Origin: Caulobacteraceae bacterium UBA3198
GTDB lineage: Bacteria > Pseudomonadota > Alphaproteobacteria > Caulobacterales > Caulobacteraceae
Direction of reading: 5' to 3'
NCBI GenBank assembly: GCA_002363865.1
Contig: DEWY01000011.1
Coordinates: 64,263 to 128,262 of the forward strand
Length of the DNA stretch: 64,000 nucleotides
The notes beneath the pieces were generated by a model. The model made no database searches. It had not been told where the DNA came from and was given only the letters and a program-made list of their open reading frames with translations. Shown here one piece after another: positions 46,859 to 55,224 of the stretch; position 1 is the first letter of the stretch; each line of letters opens with the position of its first letter. The position numbers and the translations under genes were made by a program.

Positions 46859-49525
46859 ATGCTTGAAAAGACCTTCGACCCCAAGACCGCCGAGCCCCGC
46901 CTCTATGAGGCCTGGGAGCAGTCGGGCGCGTTTGCCCCCACCGATGATCCGAACGCCGAGCCGTTCTCCATCGTGATCCCGCCGCCCAATGTCACGGGCT
47001 CCCTGCACATCGGCCATGCGCTGAACAACACCCTGCAGGACGTGCTGATCCGGTTCGAGCGGATGCGAGGCAAGGCCGCCCTGTGGCTGCCGGGCACCGA
47101 CCACGCGGGCATCGCCACCCAGAACATCGTCGAGCGCCAGTTGGCCGAGGCCGGCAATATCAGCCGCCGGGACATGGGCCGCGAGGCCTTTGTCGAGAAG
47201 ATCTGGGAGTGGAAGGCCAAGTCCGGCGGGACCATCGTCAACCAGCTGCGTCGCCTGGGCGCCTCCTGCGACTGGAGCCGTGAGCGCTTCACCCTGGACG
47301 AAGGCCTGTCAGACGCCGTGCGCAAGGTGTTCGTCCAGCTCCATAGGGAAGGCCTGATCTATCGCGACAAGCGGCTGGTGAACTGGGACCCGCATTTCCA
47401 GACCGCCATCTCCGACATTGAGGTCGAGCAGCGCGAGGTCGACGGCGCCTACTGGCACTTCGCCTATCCGCTGGAGGATGGCTCCGGCGAAATCGTTGTG
47501 GCCACCACCCGGCCCGAGACCATGCTCGGCGACACCGCCGTGGCGGTCCATCCCGACGACGAGCGCTACAAGCACCTGGTCGGCAAGGCCGTGCGGCTGC
47601 CGATCGTGAACCGGCCGATCCAGATCGTCGCCGACGAATATCCGGATCCGGAAAAGGGCTCCGGCGCGGTGAAGATCACGCCGGCCCACGACTTCAACGA
47701 CTTCCAGGTGGGCAAGCGCCACAACCTGCCGGTCATCAACGTTTTCGATGATTATGCGCGGATCAATGAGAACGCCCCGGAGGCCTATCGCGGCCTGGAC
47801 CGGTTCGCCGCCCGCAAGAAGGTGGTCGAGGAGTTCGAGGCGCTCGGCCTGCTGCGCGAGATCGAGAAGACCCGCCATGTGGTCCCGCACGGCGACCGCT
47901 CCGGCGCGGTGGTCGAGCCCTATCTGACCGACCAGTGGTACGTCGACGCCAAGACCCTGGCTGGCCCCGCCATCAAGGCGGTGGAGGAGGGGCGCACGCT
48001 CTTCGAACCCCGTAATTGGGACAAGACCTATTTCGAATGGATGCGGAACATCCAGCCCTGGTGCATCTCGCGCCAGCTCTGGTGGGGCCATCGTATCCCG
48101 GCCTGGTACGGCCCCGACGGAAAGGCCTTCGTGGCCGAGACGGAAGACGAGGCCAAGGCCGCCGCCCGCGAGCACTATGGTCGTGATGAGGCCCTGAAGC
48201 AGGACGAGGACGTCCTCGACACCTGGTTCTCCTCAGGCCTGTGGCCGTTCTCCACCATGGGCTGGCCGGAGAAGACCAGCGACCTGGCGCGCTTCTATCC
48301 GACCCACACCCTGATCACCGGCTTCGACATCATCTTCTTCTGGGTCGCCCGGATGATGATGCAGGGCATCCACTTCACCGGCGAAGTTCCCTTCAAGCGG
48401 GTCTTCATCAACGCCCTGGTCCGCGACGCCGAGGGCAAGAAGATGTCCAAGTCCAAGGGCAATGTCCTGGACCCGCTGGAGCTGGTGGACGAATTCGGCG
48501 CCGACGCCCTGCGTTTTACGCTGACGGCCATGTCGGGCCAGGCCCGGGACATCAAGCTCTCGCGCCAGCGCATTGAAGGCTATCGCAATTTCGGCACCAA
48601 GCTGTGGAACGCCACGCGCTTCTGCCAGATGAACGGCTGCGCGCGGGCTGAGGGTTTTGATCCCGCCGCCCTGCAGGTTCCGCTCAACCGCTGGATCGTC
48701 GGCGAGGCCGCCCGCACCAGTCAGGCCGTCACCAAGGCCTTGGATGGCTGCGGCTTTGATGAGGCCGCAGGCCTACTCTACCGCTTCATCTGGAACGTCT
48801 ATTGCGACTGGTATGTGGAGCTCGCCAAGCCGCTGCTCAACGGCGAGGACGCTACGGCCAAGGCCGAGACGCAAGCCACGGCCGCCTGGATCCTGGACGT
48901 CATCCTGACCCTGCTGCACCCGATCATGCCCTTCCTCACCGAAGAGCTCTGGGCCCAGACGGCGGGCGAAGGCGCGCCGCGTAGCCATCAGGGCTTCCTG
49001 ATGACCGCGCCCTGGCCGGAACTTGGTGAGGACCTGATCGACAAGGCCGCGGAGGCCGAGATCGGCCTGATCATCGCCGCCGTCAGCGAGGGACGCTCGG
49101 TCCGCGCCGAGCTGAACGTGCCGCCCGGCGCACGTCCGGACCTGCTGGTCGTTGAGGCCAACGCCGCTCAGCGACAGATACTGGAGCGCTCGGCGCCGGT
49201 GATTTGTCAGACCCTGCGGGTGGCCAGCGTCCAGATGGTGGACCGTGCGCCGGATGGGGCCATTCCCTTTGTGGTCGACGGCGCGACGCTCGCCCTGCCG
49301 GTCGCGGCCTTCATCGACCTGGCCGCCGAACGCGCACGACTGTCCAAGGAGATCGCCACGCTCGCCTCGGACGTGGAGCGGACGGCCAAGAAGCTGGGCA
49401 ATGCCGACTTCGTGGCCCGGGCGCCCGAAGAGGTGGTCGAGGAGAACCGGGAGCGCCTGGCTGAGGCGCAAGCCGCCAAGGCAAAGTTGGAGGCTGCCCT
49501 TCAGCGCCTGTCCAGCGTCGGCTGA
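46859..49525 (+). CDS. valS: Valyl-tRNA synthetase
   Basis: Class I aminoacyl-tRNA synthetase of 888 residues that charges tRNA-Val and edits Thr-tRNA-Val. Signature motifs: PPNVTGSLHIGHALNNTLQD (HIGH), the editing domain with VVATTRPETMLGDTAVAVHP, and KKMSKSKGNVLDP (KMSKS). The anticodon-binding domain contains NRWIVGEAARTSQ. A C-terminal Ala/Glu-rich coiled coil (about 815-888, including LAEAQAAKAKLEAAL) binds the tRNA elbow. The length fits bacterial ValRS. ATG 46859 is the only sensible start. It ends 4 bp before the convergent kinase gene. Confidence 0.97.
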   Translation: MLEKTFDPKTAEPRLYEAWEQSGAFAPTDDPNAEPFSIVIPPPNVTGSLHIGHALNNTLQDVLIRFERMRGKAALWLPGTDHAGIATQNIVERQLAEAGNISRRDMGREAFVEKIWEWKAKSGGTIVNQLRRLGASCDWSRERFTLDEGLSDAVRKVFVQLHREGLIYRDKRLVNWDPHFQTAISDIEVEQREVDGAYWHFAYPLEDGSGEIVVATTRPETMLGDTAVAVHPDDERYKHLVGKAVRLPIVNRPIQIVADEYPDPEKGSGAVKITPAHDFNDFQVGKRHNLPVINVFDDYARINENAPEAYRGLDRFAARKKVVEEFEALGLLREIEKTRHVVPHGDRSGAVVEPYLTDQWYVDAKTLAGPAIKAVEEGRTLFEPRNWDKTYFEWMRNIQPWCISRQLWWGHRIPAWYGPDGKAFVAETEDEAKAAAREHYGRDEALKQDEDVLDTWFSSGLWPFSTMGWPEKTSDLARFYPTHTLITGFDIIFFWVARMMMQGIHFTGEVPFKRVFINALVRDAEGKKMSKSKGNVLDPLELVDEFGADALRFTLTAMSGQARDIKLSRQRIEGYRNFGTKLWNATRFCQMNGCARAEGFDPAALQVPLNRWIVGEAARTSQAVTKALDGCGFDEAAGLLYRFIWNVYCDWYVELAKPLLNGEDATAKAETQATAAWILDVILTLLHPIMPFLTEELWAQTAGEGAPRSHQGFLMTAPWPELGEDLIDKAAEAEIGLIIAAVSEGRSVRAELNVPPGARPDLLVVEANAAQRQILERSAPVICQTLRVASVQMVDRAPDGAIPFVVDGATLALPVAAFIDLAAERARLSKEIATLASDVERTAKKLGNADFVARAPEEVVEENRERLAEAQAAKAKLEAALQRLSSVG

Positions 49526-49529
49526 CGCC

Positions 49530-51590
49530 TCAGGCGGCGACGTCCTGCGCATCCGGGGCCATGGCCTGGGCGGCCAGGGCCAGCAGGTCCCGCTGAGCGA
49601 TGGGCTTGGCGAGGACGGCGTCCATGCCGGCGTCGAAACACTTTTGTTCGATCTCCGCCCCGGTCTGGGCGGTGAGGGCGACAATGGGCGTTTCGGCGTT
49701 CAGCGGACAGCTGGCGCGGATGGCGCTGGCGGCCACAAGCCCGTCCATCACCGGCATGTTCACATCCATCAGGATGAGGTCGAACCGCTCCAGGCTGGCC
49801 TTGTCGATCGCCACCTTGCCGTTCTCGGCTTCCATGGTCGTGACCTGCGGGCCTGACAGGAGCAGGCGAACCAGCTCTCGATTGACCGGGTGATCGTCGA
49901 CGATCAGCACGCGTCCCGCCAAGGTCGAGGTCTCGGCGGGCGCATCGGGGGCCGCGGCCTCGATCGGGCAGGCCGGGGCGGCCGGAATGTCGATCCAGAA
50001 GCAGGCGCCGGGTTGATCATGGTTCTTCGCCCCGATTTCGCCGCCCATCAGTTCGATCAACTCGCGGCAGATCGCCAGGCCCAGGCCCAGGCCCGTGCCG
50101 CCATGCTGCCGCGTGATGCTGGAATCGCCCTGGGCGAAGCGCTGGAACAGCCGGCTGCGGTGCGCCTCCGGCAAGCCCGGACCGCTATCGATCACCTCAA
50201 TGCGCAGGCGCTCGCCGGTCGGGCCTGTCTCCATCAGACGGACCCGGACGGCGCCCCTGTCCGTGAACTTTACGGCGTTGCCCACCAGGTTCAGCAGGAT
50301 CTGCCGCAGCCGCAGCCTGTCGATCTGCCGTTGCGGGCGTGGGAGGTCATCGATGATCTGCAGGTTCACGCCCTTGACCGAGGCCTGGGCGGAGAGGATT
50401 TCGCGTACCTCTTCGGTCAATGCGAGGACGTTGGCAGGCTCAAGTTCAAGCTCAATCTGTCCAGCCTCCAGCTTGGAGACGTCGAGAATGTCGTTGATCA
50501 GGGCCAGCAGGGCTTCACCGGCGATGGAGATGCGCCGGACATGGCTCTCCGCCGGCTCAGGCAGGACCGCCTGCTGCAAGAGGGTGGTGAAGCCGAGTAT
50601 GCTGGTGAGCGGCGTGCGCAGTTCATGGCTCATATTGGCCAGGAAGGCGCCCTTGGCCTCGACGGCGGCCTCGATCCTGCGTTGAAGCGCGCGCTGGGCG
50701 GTGACGTCTCGGTACACGCTGATCAGCTCGGAAGGCCGCCCCTCGGCGTCGCGCACGACAGTGGAGGCGCCTTCCAGCCAGAGCATCGCGCCCGACCGGG
50801 TCTGGACCGGGTAGGGCCGTTGCATCAGTTCCCGCGGGAGGGCGGGATCGAAGTCCGGGGAGTCAGGGTCGAGCAGCCTGGCCAGGCCTGCAGTCGCTTC
50901 GTCCTGGTCTTCAACCGGCAGCAGATCGACGAGCCTGCACCCAACGAGTTCCTCGGGCGTGTAGCCGAGGATCTGGCATGAGGGCGAGACGTAGGTGATG
51001 ACCCCGGTCCGGTCTGCGCGCACCAGGATGTCATGGCAGTGATTGGCCAGCATCCGATAGCTCGCTTCACTCTTTGTCAGTCGCGCCTCGGCCTCCCGTC
51101 GCAGATAAAGTTCGACCCGCAGGCGCAGGGCGTCCTCGACAGCGCAGGCCAAGCTGCGCATCTGGCTGCGGCCCTCTGAGCCGATGGGCGGGCGGGCGAT
51201 CGTGTCGAGGACGCAAAGGGTGCCGACCGGCTCGCCATCCGGGCAACGAATGACCGCTCCAAGATAGTATCTAATGCCAATCTCGCCCCAGACGAGCGGA
51301 TTGCCCTCGAACCTGGCGTCGGCCGACGCGTCCGTGATCTCGTAAACCTCGTCGCCGGAGGCCAGGGTGTGGGTGCAGAACGAGACTGCAAGGGGGGTCT
51401 CTGGGGGCGCGATCCCAATGCGCGACTTGAACCACTGCCGATCGCCGTCAAGCAGGGAGAAGGCGCTGATCGGGGCTGAGAACATGCGCGCCGCCAGGCC
51501 CACGAGGGAGTCAAACGACGCCTCCGGCTCGGTTTCAAGGATGTTCAGCCGCCGCAGGGCCGTGAGGCGTGCGGCGATGGGGGCTTCCAT
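49530..51590 (-). CDS. Hybrid histidine kinase, GAF-PAS-HisKA-HATPase-REC
   Basis: Soluble hybrid kinase of 686 residues with no membrane helix. Order: GAF (about 20-160; FSLLDGDRQWFKSRIG, CVLDTIARPP), PAS (about 172-300), HisKA with His322 (FLANMSHELRTPLTSI), HATPase_c (NLVGNAVKFTDRG, DSGPGLP, GGTGLGLGLAI) and C-terminal receiver with Asp609 (LILMDVNMPVMDG). ATG 51590 starts the GAF sequence and follows AGGAG; the longer frame to 51905 reads through the divergent promoter region. It probably senses a cytosolic signal and phosphorylates an Hpt protein encoded elsewhere. It is not part of the che operon. Confidence 0.9.
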   Translation of the reverse strand: MEAPIAARLTALRRLNILETEPEASFDSLVGLAARMFSAPISAFSLLDGDRQWFKSRIGIAPPETPLAVSFCTHTLASGDEVYEITDASADARFEGNPLVWGEIGIRYYLGAVIRCPDGEPVGTLCVLDTIARPPIGSEGRSQMRSLACAVEDALRLRVELYLRREAEARLTKSEASYRMLANHCHDILVRADRTGVITYVSPSCQILGYTPEELVGCRLVDLLPVEDQDEATAGLARLLDPDSPDFDPALPRELMQRPYPVQTRSGAMLWLEGASTVVRDAEGRPSELISVYRDVTAQRALQRRIEAAVEAKGAFLANMSHELRTPLTSILGFTTLLQQAVLPEPAESHVRRISIAGEALLALINDILDVSKLEAGQIELELEPANVLALTEEVREILSAQASVKGVNLQIIDDLPRPQRQIDRLRLRQILLNLVGNAVKFTDRGAVRVRLMETGPTGERLRIEVIDSGPGLPEAHRSRLFQRFAQGDSSITRQHGGTGLGLGLAICRELIELMGGEIGAKNHDQPGACFWIDIPAAPACPIEAAAPDAPAETSTLAGRVLIVDDHPVNRELVRLLLSGPQVTTMEAENGKVAIDKASLERFDLILMDVNMPVMDGLVAASAIRASCPLNAETPIVALTAQTGAEIEQKCFDAGMDAVLAKPIAQRDLLALAAQAMAPDAQDVAA

Positions 51591-51611
51591 GGGGCGCGCT
51601 CCTAGAATGGT

Positions 51612-51633
51612 TGACCACCTGAGCGATTGGTCA
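51612..51633. promoter_or_regulatory. Candidate operator dyad upstream of the hybrid kinase gene
   Basis: TGACCA (51612-51617) and TGGTCA (51628-51633) are perfect inverted repeats with 10 bp between them, 22 bp from the kinase start on the minus strand. The core resembles the TGACC/GGTCA half-sites of the TetR operator at 41.2 kb. The remaining 150 bp to the next gene shows nothing obvious. Confidence 0.35.
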
Positions 51634-51783
51634 TTAACGACACCCTTCAAGGCCCTGCGGCCCGCCGCCGCAGGTTGAGTGAGCCCAGGCGAACACATGT
51701 TTGCCACCGGCCCCAGGTTATGCTTGTTCACCCAGGACGATGCGGGGGCTGACTGACCCCTGCGCAGCATTAGGAGAACGCTC

Positions 51784-53541
51784 ATGACCGAGGCCGCTCT
51801 GCCTCCCGGCTGGCCTGCCATGTCCATCGCCGACGCCCACGCCCTGCTGACCGCGCCGGGGGTCCCGTTCGAAATGGAGGAGGTCACCGTCCGTGGGGTG
51901 ACCATGAAGTCCTGGAAGAATTCCCCGCCCTCCCTCCGCTCTGTGGTCGAGGCCGGCCGCGCCCATGGGGAGCGAATCTTCCTGGTTTATGAGGACGAGC
52001 GAGTCTCCTTCGAGGCCTTTCACCGGGCGGTGGCTAATCTGGCCAAGGAATTCGCCGCCCGCGGCGTCGCCAAGGGCGACCGCGTCGCCATCGTCATGCG
52101 CAACCTTCCCGAGTGGGTGGTGGCCTTCTATGCCGGCGCCTCGCTGGGCGCCATCGTGACCCCGCTCAATGCCTGGTGGACCGGACCTGAGCTGGAGTAC
52201 GGCCTGACCGACTCCGGCGCCAAGATTGTGGTTCTCGACGCCGAGCGCTATGAGCGCCTGACCGAGCACCTGCCCAACTGCCCGGACCTGGTGCGGGTCT
52301 ATGTCTCGCGCGAGTCCGACGAGATCGCCCACCCCGAGGTGACCAAGCTCGAGGACATCCTGGGCGAGGCCAACAGCTGGAGCGGCCTGCCCGACATTGC
52401 GCTGCCCGACGTGGCCATCGATCAGGATGACGACGCCACCATCTTCTACACCTCAGGCACGACGGGTAAGCCCAAGGGCGCGCTCGGCACGCACCGCGGG
52501 GTCAACTCCAACATCCTCACGGCCGCCTGCGCCGGCGCCCGGCGCTTCCTTCGCCGTGGCGAAATGCCGCCCGCGCCTGATCCCGACGGCCCGCAGCGCT
52601 CGTCGCTGATCTCGGTGCCCTTCTTCCATGTGACCGGCTGCTTCGCCGTCCTGAACCCCAGCCTGTTCGCCGGCGCCAAGTTGGTGATGATGCACAAGTG
52701 GGACGCGGTTCGGGCCTTTGAGCTCATCGAACGGGAGAAGATCCAGTCGGCCGGCGGGGTGCCGACCATCGCCTGGCAGCTGATCGAGCACCCGGCCCGC
52801 GCCAACTACGATCTCTCTTCCCTGGAATCCGTGGCCTATGGCGGCGCGCCCTCGGCGCCCGAACTGGTCCGCCGCCTGTCCGAGACCTTCCCCAAGTCGC
52901 AGCCCGGCCAGGGTTGGGGCATGACCGAGACCTGCGCCACCGTCACCAGCAATGGCGCAGAAGACTACACCCACCGCCCCGACAGCTGCGGACCGGCCGC
53001 CCCGGTGGCCGAGCTGAAGATCGTCGACCCGGCTGATGGCGTGACCGAGCTTCCCATCGGTGCGGTGGGCGAGCTGTGGGCCAAGGGGCCGATGGTGGTG
53101 AAGGGCTACTGGAACAAGCCCGAGGCCACCGCCCAGACCTTCGTCGACGGTTGGGTGCGCACCGGCGATCTGGCGCGGCTGGATGAGGAAGGTTTCTGCT
53201 TCATCATCGACCGGGCCAAGGACATGCTGATCCGGGGCGGCGAGAACATCTACTGCGTCGAGGTCGAGAACGTCCTTTACGACCATCCGGCCATCATGGA
53301 CGCCGCCATTGTCGGCGTGCCGCATCGCACGCTCGGCGAGGAGCCGGCCGCGGTGGTGACCCTGAAGCCCGGCGCCGAAGTCACCGAGCAGGAGCTGCGG
53401 GCCCATGTGGCCGAGCATCTGGCGGCCTTCAAGGTGCCGATCGCGGTCAAGTTCTGGCACGAGACCCTGCCGCGTAACGCCAATGGCAAGATCCTCAAGA
53501 ACGAGCTCAAGAAGCTGTTCGAGGACAAGGCCGACGCCTGA
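51784..53541 (+). CDS. Class I adenylate-forming enzyme (acyl-CoA synthetase)
   Basis: ANL-superfamily ligase of 585 residues that adenylates a carboxylic acid and forms its CoA thioester. Core motifs: TIFYTSGTTGKPKGALGTH (P-loop), QGWGMTETCATVTSNG, and VRTGDLARLDEEGFCFIIDR followed by AKDMLIRGGENIYCVEVE. C-terminal Lys is in LPRNANGKILKNELKKLF. The family cannot be narrowed to a substrate by eye; a long-chain fatty or aromatic acid is likely. ATG 51784 has GGAG 7 nt upstream. It is followed after 3 bp by tlyA, but a functional link is not expected. Confidence 0.92.
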   Translation: MTEAALPPGWPAMSIADAHALLTAPGVPFEMEEVTVRGVTMKSWKNSPPSLRSVVEAGRAHGERIFLVYEDERVSFEAFHRAVANLAKEFAARGVAKGDRVAIVMRNLPEWVVAFYAGASLGAIVTPLNAWWTGPELEYGLTDSGAKIVVLDAERYERLTEHLPNCPDLVRVYVSRESDEIAHPEVTKLEDILGEANSWSGLPDIALPDVAIDQDDDATIFYTSGTTGKPKGALGTHRGVNSNILTAACAGARRFLRRGEMPPAPDPDGPQRSSLISVPFFHVTGCFAVLNPSLFAGAKLVMMHKWDAVRAFELIEREKIQSAGGVPTIAWQLIEHPARANYDLSSLESVAYGGAPSAPELVRRLSETFPKSQPGQGWGMTETCATVTSNGAEDYTHRPDSCGPAAPVAELKIVDPADGVTELPIGAVGELWAKGPMVVKGYWNKPEATAQTFVDGWVRTGDLARLDEEGFCFIIDRAKDMLIRGGENIYCVEVENVLYDHPAIMDAAIVGVPHRTLGEEPAAVVTLKPGAEVTEQELRAHVAEHLAAFKVPIAVKFWHETLPRNANGKILKNELKKLFEDKADA

Positions 53542-53544
53542 TCC

Positions 53545-54279
53545 ATGGGCCGCAAGCGCGCCGACCTGCTGCTGGTCGAGCGTGGCCTGTTCGACAGCCG
53601 CGCCAAGGCCCGGGCCGCCATCGAGGCGGGCCGGGTCACGGCCGGCGGGACGGTGGTCCGCCGGCCGGCCGATCTTCTCGATGACCTCAGCGAGATCGTC
53701 GCTGAGCCGGCCCATCCCTGGGTCGGCCGCGCAGCGCTCAAGCTCGCCCACGCGCTGGAGCTCTGGCCGATCCCGGTGGAGAACCGCTTGGTCCTCGATG
53801 TGGGGGCCTCCACCGGCGGCTTCACAGAGGTGTGCCTGAGCCGGGGCGCCGCCCGCGTTTGCGCGGTGGATGTAGGTCGGGGCCAGCTGCACCCAAAGGT
53901 CGCCGGCGACCCCCGCGTTCAAAGTCTTGAGGCCACCGACGCCCGCGACCTGGACGAGGCCCGCCTGGGATTCGTCCCTGACCTTGTCGTCTGCGATGTC
54001 AGCTTCATCGGCCTGTCCAAGGCCCTGCCCAGGGCCCTGGCTCTGGCGGCCGCGGGCGCGGACCTTGTGGTGCTGGTCAAGCCTCAGTTCGAGGTCGGTC
54101 CGGCGCATGTCGGCAAGGGCGGCGTGGTGAAGGACGAGGGCGCCCGGGCCCGCGCCCTGGACGAGGCGCGCGCCTTTCTCACCGCCTCAGGCTGGATCGT
54201 GAACGGCGCGGCCCCCAGCCCGATCACAGGCGTTGATGGCAATATCGAGTTCCTCGTCTGGGCGACGAAACAGGCTTAA
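53545..54279 (+). CDS. tlyA: TlyA family rRNA 2'-O-methyltransferase
   Basis: A 244-residue protein. The N-terminal S4 RNA-binding domain (RKRADLLLVERGLFDSRAKA, AIEAGRVTAGG) is followed by an FtsJ/RrmJ-type methyltransferase (LVLDVGASTGGFTEVCLSRG, VCAVDVGRGQL, DLVVCDVSFIGL). The catalytic lysines of the K-D-K-E set include ALKLAHALE and VVLVKPQFEVG. TlyA methylates riboses in 16S and/or 23S rRNA and affects capreomycin susceptibility in mycobacteria; here the rRNA target is assumed. ATG 53545 comes 3 bp after the ligase stop. Confidence 0.92.
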   Translation: MGRKRADLLLVERGLFDSRAKARAAIEAGRVTAGGTVVRRPADLLDDLSEIVAEPAHPWVGRAALKLAHALELWPIPVENRLVLDVGASTGGFTEVCLSRGAARVCAVDVGRGQLHPKVAGDPRVQSLEATDARDLDEARLGFVPDLVVCDVSFIGLSKALPRALALAAAGADLVVLVKPQFEVGPAHVGKGGVVKDEGARARALDEARAFLTASGWIVNGAAPSPITGVDGNIEFLVWATKQA

Positions 54280-54292
54280 CAGCCACGAAAAA

Positions 54293-54319
54293 GGCCGCCC
54301 ACCATGAAGGTGGGCGGCC
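54293..54319. terminator. Strong bidirectional terminator
   Basis: GGCCGCCCACC (54293-54303) and GGTGGGCGGCC (54309-54319) form a perfect 11-bp stem with a 5-nt loop. The AAAAA on its left becomes a T-run for the minus-strand gene, giving a classic intrinsic terminator for the gene at 54345-55061. It also follows tlyA. Confidence 0.85.
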
Positions 54320-54344
54320 CGTTCCTTGGGACGAGGGCTCAGGT

Positions 54345-55061
54345 CTAGTCGACGACCTGGTAGCGGCCCGAATTGTCACGGCAGACGCGGACGAAGCGCT
54401 TCTGGGTCGATCCGTCGGGCATGTAGATCGGGCTCTCGGCGATGCTGCAGCCGTCGGCGCTGGGGCGTTGGGCCACCGAATAGGTCCGACCGTAGCGGTC
54501 ATAGGCCTGACCGTAGGACGAGCTCGACGATGTATAGCCGTAGCGGTTGCTGTCGTAGGACGACCCGTAATAGCCGGGCGCGGCGCCGCTCTGATAGTAG
54601 CCGCCCTGATACTGGGGCTGGTGGCCGTAGGACTGGCCATAGGACTGACCATAGCCTTGGCCATAGCGGTTCTGGTCGTAATAGCCGCCGTTCCCGTATT
54701 GGCTGTTCTGGGTGGTGCGATTGTCATAGCCCGGCGCGCAGGCCGCGGCCCGGTTGCCGACCGCCGCGCCAGCCGCAGCGCCGAGCGCCCCGCCCAGCAG
54801 CGCGCCTTCGGTACGCACACCGCCGGCTGCGGCGTTGGAGCCGATCACCGCGCCCAGGGCGCCGCCGATGAGGGCGCCGGCTGTGCTGCGGTTGGTCTGA
54901 TCGCGGCGGCAGGGATCGTAATAGGTGTTGCCCTGGGTCTGGCCGTAATAGCCGTAGGACTGGGCTGAGGCCGCAGTCGGGGCGACGGCGGCGGCGGCGA
55001 GAGTGGCGACGCCCGCAACCGCGGCGACGGCGCCCTTGGCGATGGTGGAACGGGTGGACAT
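54345..55061 (-). CDS. Exported glycine-zipper protein with Tyr/Gly/Gln/Ser-rich region
   Basis: A 238-residue exported protein. An Ala-rich signal segment (MSTRSTIAKGAVAAVAGVAT...AASA) precedes a glycine zipper (about 62-106: GALIGGALGAVIGSN and GALLGGALGAAAGAAVG) like 17-kDa surface antigens. A low-complexity region of about 85 residues is rich in Tyr, Gly, Gln and Ser (GQGYGQSYGQSYGHQPQYQG, SSSSSYGQAYDRYG). A compact end with CSIAESPIYMPDGSTQKRF and VCRDNSGRYQ could be disulfide-linked. Zipper proteins often insert in or span the outer membrane. Function is unknown. ATG 55061 is the start; the strong terminator suggests high expression. Confidence 0.82.
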   Translation of the reverse strand: MSTRSTIAKGAVAAVAGVATLAAAAVAPTAASAQSYGYYGQTQGNTYYDPCRRDQTNRSTAGALIGGALGAVIGSNAAAGGVRTEGALLGGALGAAAGAAVGNRAAACAPGYDNRTTQNSQYGNGGYYDQNRYGQGYGQSYGQSYGHQPQYQGGYYQSGAAPGYYGSSYDSNRYGYTSSSSSYGQAYDRYGRTYSVAQRPSADGCSIAESPIYMPDGSTQKRFVRVCRDNSGRYQVVD

Positions 55062-55224
55062 CGAAGCTCTCCCTTGAGCGGAAATCGTGGATCAGGCCGG
55101 GGCCTGCGTCCTTGTCGAACCTGAATATGGCGCCGCTAATCTGAACGGCCGTTGAGCGGGTCGTTCATCTTCGTTCATCTAGCCCGTGGCGCGCCAATCG
55201 TGGCGTCCGGCGTCGAAATGTGGA

